From: Candidatus Onthomorpha intestinigallinarum
Lineage (GTDB): Bacteria; Bacteroidota; Bacteroidia; Bacteroidales; P3
DNA length: 10,724 bases
Assembly (NCBI GenBank): GCA_019114015.1
Contig: DXGG01000143.1
Coordinates: 1-10,724, forward strand
Direction: 5' to 3'
This document shows positions 7,486 to 10,724 of the stretch, piece by piece (the first letter of the stretch is position 1; every line of letters starts with the position of its first letter). The notes under the pieces were generated by a model that was not told where the DNA came from, did no database searches, and saw only the letters and a list, made by a program, of their open reading frames with translations. The position numbers were made by a program, and so were the translations under genes.

Positions 7486-8051
7486 ATTTCATGGCAAGGG
7501 CTACCAGTGCTACAAATGCTCCGGTCTTGAAGATTTATGCCAAGGATGTATCTTCGGAAGATATATCGAGTGCAGCCGATACATCTTCCTTCACTTTGGT
7601 TCAGACCATTCCTTTCACAATGTCGGAAAATTATCAACTTTATGAAGTGGACCTTTCGGATTATTCGGGAAATACACGTCTTGCATTGGTCATAAACCAA
7701 CCTTCGTCTTCCTTGTATTTGGATTCATTGGTTGTTAGTGCAATGCCTGATTGTCCTGATTTGTATGGATTTACAGTATATCCGGTTTCGTCTACAGGCG
7801 TTGAATTTAATGTCAATACGGATAACTCGGGTGATCACGGCTGGACTGTTGCATATGGACAAGCCGAGTCAATAGATGCGTTCGATCCTACTTCGGCAGA
7901 GACTGTTACTGTTTATGATGCGGAGGAATTGCCTTACGTCATAGATGGGTTGAATACGGGAGAAACTTATTATTTTGCAGCTCAACACGCTTGTGACGGA
8001 GCGTTTACCTCTCCTGTTGCCCTTACTATTCCTGCTACTGTAACAGTGCCG
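6400..8051 (+). repeat. Tandem coding super-repeat, copy 2 (carries the frameshift)
   Basis: Second copy of the A-FN3-B-FN3 unit (1652 bp to the next WYQNFD at 8052). Relative to copy 1 it lacks one base after 7481 and differs by whole codons elsewhere. WYNINGG lies at 7306 (offset 1656), while VLKIYAKDV and YGQAESI lie at offset 1655, which places the single-base loss between 7467 and 7527. Confidence 0.85.
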
Positions 8052-10565
8052 TGGTATCAAAACTTCGATGATGCGGAAAATATGGCGGAAATAATTATAG
8101 ACAACAATGACGCTGTAAACCAATGGCATCATGGTACTATTGTAAACAATACTGTTGATGAGGCTGGAATTCCAACAAGCGGTGGGGCGATGTATATAAG
8201 CGAAAACAACGGCACAACGAATACTTATAATACCACGTCTGCTTCAACTGTTTATTTTTCTACTATAGTGGAATTTGATGAAAGCTTAGGATACATCCTA
8301 ACCTTTGATAGAAATCAGGCAGGACAGACCACTTATGATTACACCAGGGTTTATTTGCTTGATTTGGATGAGGAATTAAGCAGTAGCACTGTTCCTAATG
8401 TTGCCAATGCGGTAACCGATATTTTGCAGACTACAAACGGAGTATGGGTTACGGATACTGTCATACTTGATGGCAGTTATTATGCAAATACAACTAAAAA
8501 GCTTGTATTCATGTGGACAAACAATACATATACGGGAACACAACCTCCTGCAGCCATAGACAATATAAGATTGGAAGCACAGAATTGCGTAGCCGTTAAT
8601 AACTTGGGATTATCTGTTTATGATGCGGATGGAAGCGTGAATGTAACCGTTCAGTTTGAGGATCCTAACGAGAGCGGTGATTATATAATAGAATACAAGG
8701 CTTCAGGAGATGCTGCATGGACTACTTTGACAAATATTTCCGATAATCCTTATACTATAGAAGGACTTGCATATGAAACTATTTACGATGTAAGAGTTCA
8801 AGCTCTTTGTTCCGAAGGATCTTCCATTTTTAATTATGCAAGCATTAATACCGCATGTATGCCTTTGTCTCCTCCATGGGTTGAAACATTTGAGTCGGAT
8901 GTGACATCAACACCTACTTGTTGGGGCGAGGGTGATGGATTGCTTACTGCAACCGGAACGATACAGACATCTTCTCTTACAACGCCATCAGGTTGGGCTT
9001 ATAGTGATGTTGCAGTGGGTGGTATTACCGACGGAAGGATGAAGCTGAATGTTTTTGGTACAGCTACCAGGGATTGGTTGATAACACCTTCCATAGATCT
9101 GGGAGACGGTTCCACTGTTTACCAATTAGCAGTGGATGTAATGTTGAAGGATTATGGCGCTAGCAATGATAATGATCCTGATCCTGCCCCTGATGACAGA
9201 TTCGGCATATTTGTTTCTACCGACAACGGAACGACATTCTCTACCGCCAATGCAATAATATTTGCAGATGGCGATGAGGATACCGAACACAACTACTCTG
9301 ACTTGGGACGTACACCTACAAGAGTTATATACAAGTTGGTAGATGCGGATGACAATCCTATCACCGGACAGGTTAAGTTCGCATTCTATGGAGAAAGTAC
9401 GGTAACGAATGGAGATAATGACTTGTTTATTGACAACATAGAGGTAAGTGCGTGGACTGAATGTCAAGCACCTTATGGGGTGACAGTTTCAAATATAGGT
9501 TACAATTCTGCCAACGTTTCATTTGTTGAAGCAGGCGAAGCTACGGAATGGGAATATGTGTTGGTAGAAGAAGGAGGTGATATGGAAATGGCAGATGCTG
9601 TTGCTGTGTATGAGAATCCAATAGAATTGACAGGTCTTGATGCTTTGACAACTTATACTATAGCAGTAAGAAGTATTTGTTCAGATGGTTCAATTTCATC
9701 ATGGTCTATGCCTGTAAGTTTCACTACTAAATGTGCGCCGTCAGAGTTACCTTGGACAGAAGGTTTTGAAAGCATAACAATCAACAATGAATTGCCTGCA
9801 TGTATGGAAGCAACAAGTTTGGGGAATAAGGTTTTGACATATACCTCTGCACAATCAAATTACAATAGAGCAGCAAGAACTGGAACCAATTTTGCATCAT
9901 TCAAATGGAGCTGTAATGATTATATATTCACTCCATTGTTTGAACTTACGGGCGGCATAGAATACACATTCGCGTTCTGGTATATAACAGACGGCAATAA
10001 CGGATGGACAACACTTGAAGCCAAATTATGCAGCGGACAAACTGAATCGGATATCCTATCGACCATAGGTACAGCCATAACTTCTCCAACAAATGAGACA
10101 TACCAACAATACGTTGCAACATTTACTCCGGAAGAAGACGGCGTGTACAGTATAGCAATTCATTGCGTCGCAATAGTTTCTCCTTATTATCTATCCATAG
10201 ATGACCTGTCATTGACGGAAGGCGGAGAGGTTATAGAACCGGAGCCATGTGCTGAACCGACAGATCTGACAGTTGAGAACATCACCGAGACGACAGCCGA
10301 GTTGACATGGACTGCAGGCGGCAGCGAGAGTTCATGGCAGGTAAGATTGGGTGAGGACGGAGAGGCTGTTGACGTTACTGCAACAAGCCACACCTTCACC
10401 GAATTGACGGCAGGCACGCAATACACAGCCTATGTAAGAGCCAACTGCGGCGAAAGCTATTCGTCATGGGTATCCGTGGCATTCACAACGGCAAGCGAAG
10501 GAGTAGTCAACCCTGTGGTGACAACGGTAGCAGCAAGCAACGTACGGAGACGGAGGCGACCTTGA
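7440..10565 (+). CDS. FN3 / choice-of-anchor J domain protein, middle fragment of the giant gene
   Basis: This frame continues the module that the previous fragment leaves unfinished. True homology resumes at about 7482 (LNFMARAT, matching LNFMAKAT of the first B module at 5827-5850). The nominal ATG at 7440 lies inside the other frame and gives 14 unrelated residues, so an independent start there is unlikely; another in-frame ATG is at 7491. There is no signal peptide, so the fragment alone would not be exported. It holds the rest of the second B module, a third A module, and later divergent FN3 and anchor-like modules, one rich in Asp (around 9164-9201) and possibly calcium-binding. It ends in an artificial Arg-rich tail (RRRRRP) caused by the second frameshift. 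Confidence 0.7.
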   Translation: MGDISGVWSYGRRKLNFMARATSATNAPVLKIYAKDVSSEDISSAADTSSFTLVQTIPFTMSENYQLYEVDLSDYSGNTRLALVINQPSSSLYLDSLVVSAMPDCPDLYGFTVYPVSSTGVEFNVNTDNSGDHGWTVAYGQAESIDAFDPTSAETVTVYDAEELPYVIDGLNTGETYYFAAQHACDGAFTSPVALTIPATVTVPWYQNFDDAENMAEIIIDNNDAVNQWHHGTIVNNTVDEAGIPTSGGAMYISENNGTTNTYNTTSASTVYFSTIVEFDESLGYILTFDRNQAGQTTYDYTRVYLLDLDEELSSSTVPNVANAVTDILQTTNGVWVTDTVILDGSYYANTTKKLVFMWTNNTYTGTQPPAAIDNIRLEAQNCVAVNNLGLSVYDADGSVNVTVQFEDPNESGDYIIEYKASGDAAWTTLTNISDNPYTIEGLAYETIYDVRVQALCSEGSSIFNYASINTACMPLSPPWVETFESDVTSTPTCWGEGDGLLTATGTIQTSSLTTPSGWAYSDVAVGGITDGRMKLNVFGTATRDWLITPSIDLGDGSTVYQLAVDVMLKDYGASNDNDPDPAPDDRFGIFVSTDNGTTFSTANAIIFADGDEDTEHNYSDLGRTPTRVIYKLVDADDNPITGQVKFAFYGESTVTNGDNDLFIDNIEVSAWTECQAPYGVTVSNIGYNSANVSFVEAGEATEWEYVLVEEGGDMEMADAVAVYENPIELTGLDALTTYTIAVRSICSDGSISSWSMPVSFTTKCAPSELPWTEGFESITINNELPACMEATSLGNKVLTYTSAQSNYNRAARTGTNFASFKWSCNDYIFTPLFELTGGIEYTFAFWYITDGNNGWTTLEAKLCSGQTESDILSTIGTAITSPTNETYQQYVATFTPEEDGVYSIAIHCVAIVSPYYLSIDDLSLTEGGEVIEPEPCAEPTDLTVENITETTAELTWTAGGSESSWQVRLGEDGEAVDVTATSHTFTELTAGTQYTAYVRANCGESYSSWVSVAFTTASEGVVNPVVTTVAASNVRRRRRP
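8052..8858 (+). repeat. Tandem coding super-repeat, copy 3 (partial: A - FN3 only)
   Basis: A third A module (GTQPPAAIDNI at 8535) and its following FN3 module continue the repeat. After 8858 the expected B module is replaced by a different anchor-like module (PPWVETFESD), so the array ends about halfway through the third unit. In places this A module is closer to copy 1 than to copy 2. Confidence 0.8.
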
Positions 10566-10724
10566 ATGCAACGGTAGTTGAAGGCACGGAGACCATCACG
10601 GCAAGAGGCTTCAAGTACAAGACAACGGAAGCAACAGACTGGACGGACGTAGCTGCAACGGGCACGGCAACGCTTACTGCAACGCTTACGGACTTGACCC
10701 CTGCCACTTCATACGAGTTCAAGG
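10547..10724 (+). CDS. FN3 domain fragment, third frame of the giant gene (partial, runs off window)
   Basis: In this frame the sequence reads ETEATLNATVVEG, then ARGFKYK, and ends near TPATSYEFK at the edge. It directly continues the VVTTVAASNV segment at the end of the middle fragment and completes a standard FN3 module with its final Tyr-containing strand. There is no start codon or signal of its own; it is the continuation of the same gene after a one-base loss following 10544. The stop lies outside the window. Confidence 0.65.

Larger units (their letters stand above)
3838..10724 (+). pseudogene. Giant modular FN3 / choice-of-anchor J secreted protein gene, interrupted by two frameshifts, 3' end outside window
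   Basis: Conceptual product of more than 2,290 residues, probably an exported or surface adhesin-like protein. Starting at 3838 it has a signal peptide (residues 1-19, hydrophobic core ending LSA before QETT) and an N-terminal beta-rich domain to about residue 195. Modules by position: FN3 4441-4710; anchor-type A 4729-5280; FN3 5281-5556; anchor-type B 5557-6105; FN3 6106-6384; A 6385-6939; FN3 6940-7215; B 7216-7762; FN3 7763-8040; A 8041-8588; FN3 8589-8858; a divergent anchor-like module with an acidic DNDPDPAPDD stretch 8859-9480; FN3 9478-9738; another 9739-10257; FN3 10258-10506; FN3 from 10507 onward. Most FN3 modules have a Cys near the F strand, and several also end in a T-x-C, suggesting disulfides and an extracytoplasmic location. 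Frame breaks follow 7481 and 10544. Type IX export is plausible for such proteins, but the C-terminal signal would lie outside the window. Decay versus sequence error is unresolved. Confidence 0.8.

Noticed and set aside
7470..7495. Programmed ribosomal frameshift joining the two large frames
   Set aside because: No X-XXY-YYZ slippery heptamer or convincing downstream structure at the stop; the repeat comparison shows a simple one-base loss instead.
4741..8858. CRISPR-like or short satellite array
   Set aside because: The repeats are 1.65-kb protein-coding blocks, with no short identical repeats separated by unique spacers.
4075..10426. Alternate-frame and minus-strand open frames inside the giant gene
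   Set aside because: They recur at matching positions in the repeated modules because the sense strand is repeated; no domains or signals are seen.

Overview
The window looks like chromosomal DNA of a member of the Bacteroidota, most likely an uncultured or gut-type Bacteroidales. Three things point there. The first is a very large secreted protein built from fibronectin type III (FN3) and choice-of-anchor J / cleaved-adhesin-like modules, an architecture typical of that phylum. The second is AT-rich translation leaders without clear Shine-Dalgarno sites at the mutB and adhesin starts. The third is two exact matches to the Bacteroidota -7 promoter element (TAnnTTTG) upstream of the two minus-strand genes. 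No species can be named from sequence alone.

Layout. Bases 18-809 (minus) encode a complete class D (OXA-type) beta-lactamase with a lipoprotein-like signal. Bases 810-878 are a compact junction holding a rho-independent terminator and a candidate promoter. Bases 879-3029 (minus) encode the complete large subunit of adenosylcobalamin-dependent methylmalonyl-CoA mutase (mutB). No mutA lies directly upstream of it in the window. Bases 3030-3837 contain no convincing gene. They do contain a candidate mutB promoter with a 10-bp direct repeat over its upstream half, a set of competing inverted repeats, and a weak terminator-like hairpin. From 3838 to the right edge (plus strand) runs one giant modular surface or secreted protein gene, cut off by the window end.

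The giant gene is broken as written. A single missing base after 7481 ends the first reading frame at 7485. A second missing base after 10544 ends the second frame at 10565. In both cases the protein homology continues without a gap in the next frame. The first break is supported by an internal repeat: the offset between tandem copies is 1656 bp just before it and 1655 bp just after. The gene is either a recent pseudogene or carries two one-base sequence errors; the window cannot tell which. If read through, the product exceeds 2,290 residues: signal peptide, N-terminal beta-rich domain, then alternating FN3 and anchor-J-like modules. About 2.4 copies of a ~1.65-kb four-module unit form the middle, followed by divergent modules and a GC-rich end.

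The genes do not form one pathway. mutB belongs to succinate/propionate metabolism, the beta-lactamase acts in the periplasm or at the envelope, and the giant protein is probably an exported adhesin-like substrate (type IX secretion is plausible, but its C-terminus is outside the window). I found no CRISPR array, tRNA, rRNA, transposase or clear novel multi-gene system. The points most worth a second look are the paired frameshifts, the modular repeat with patchwork similarity, and the structured non-coding stretches.
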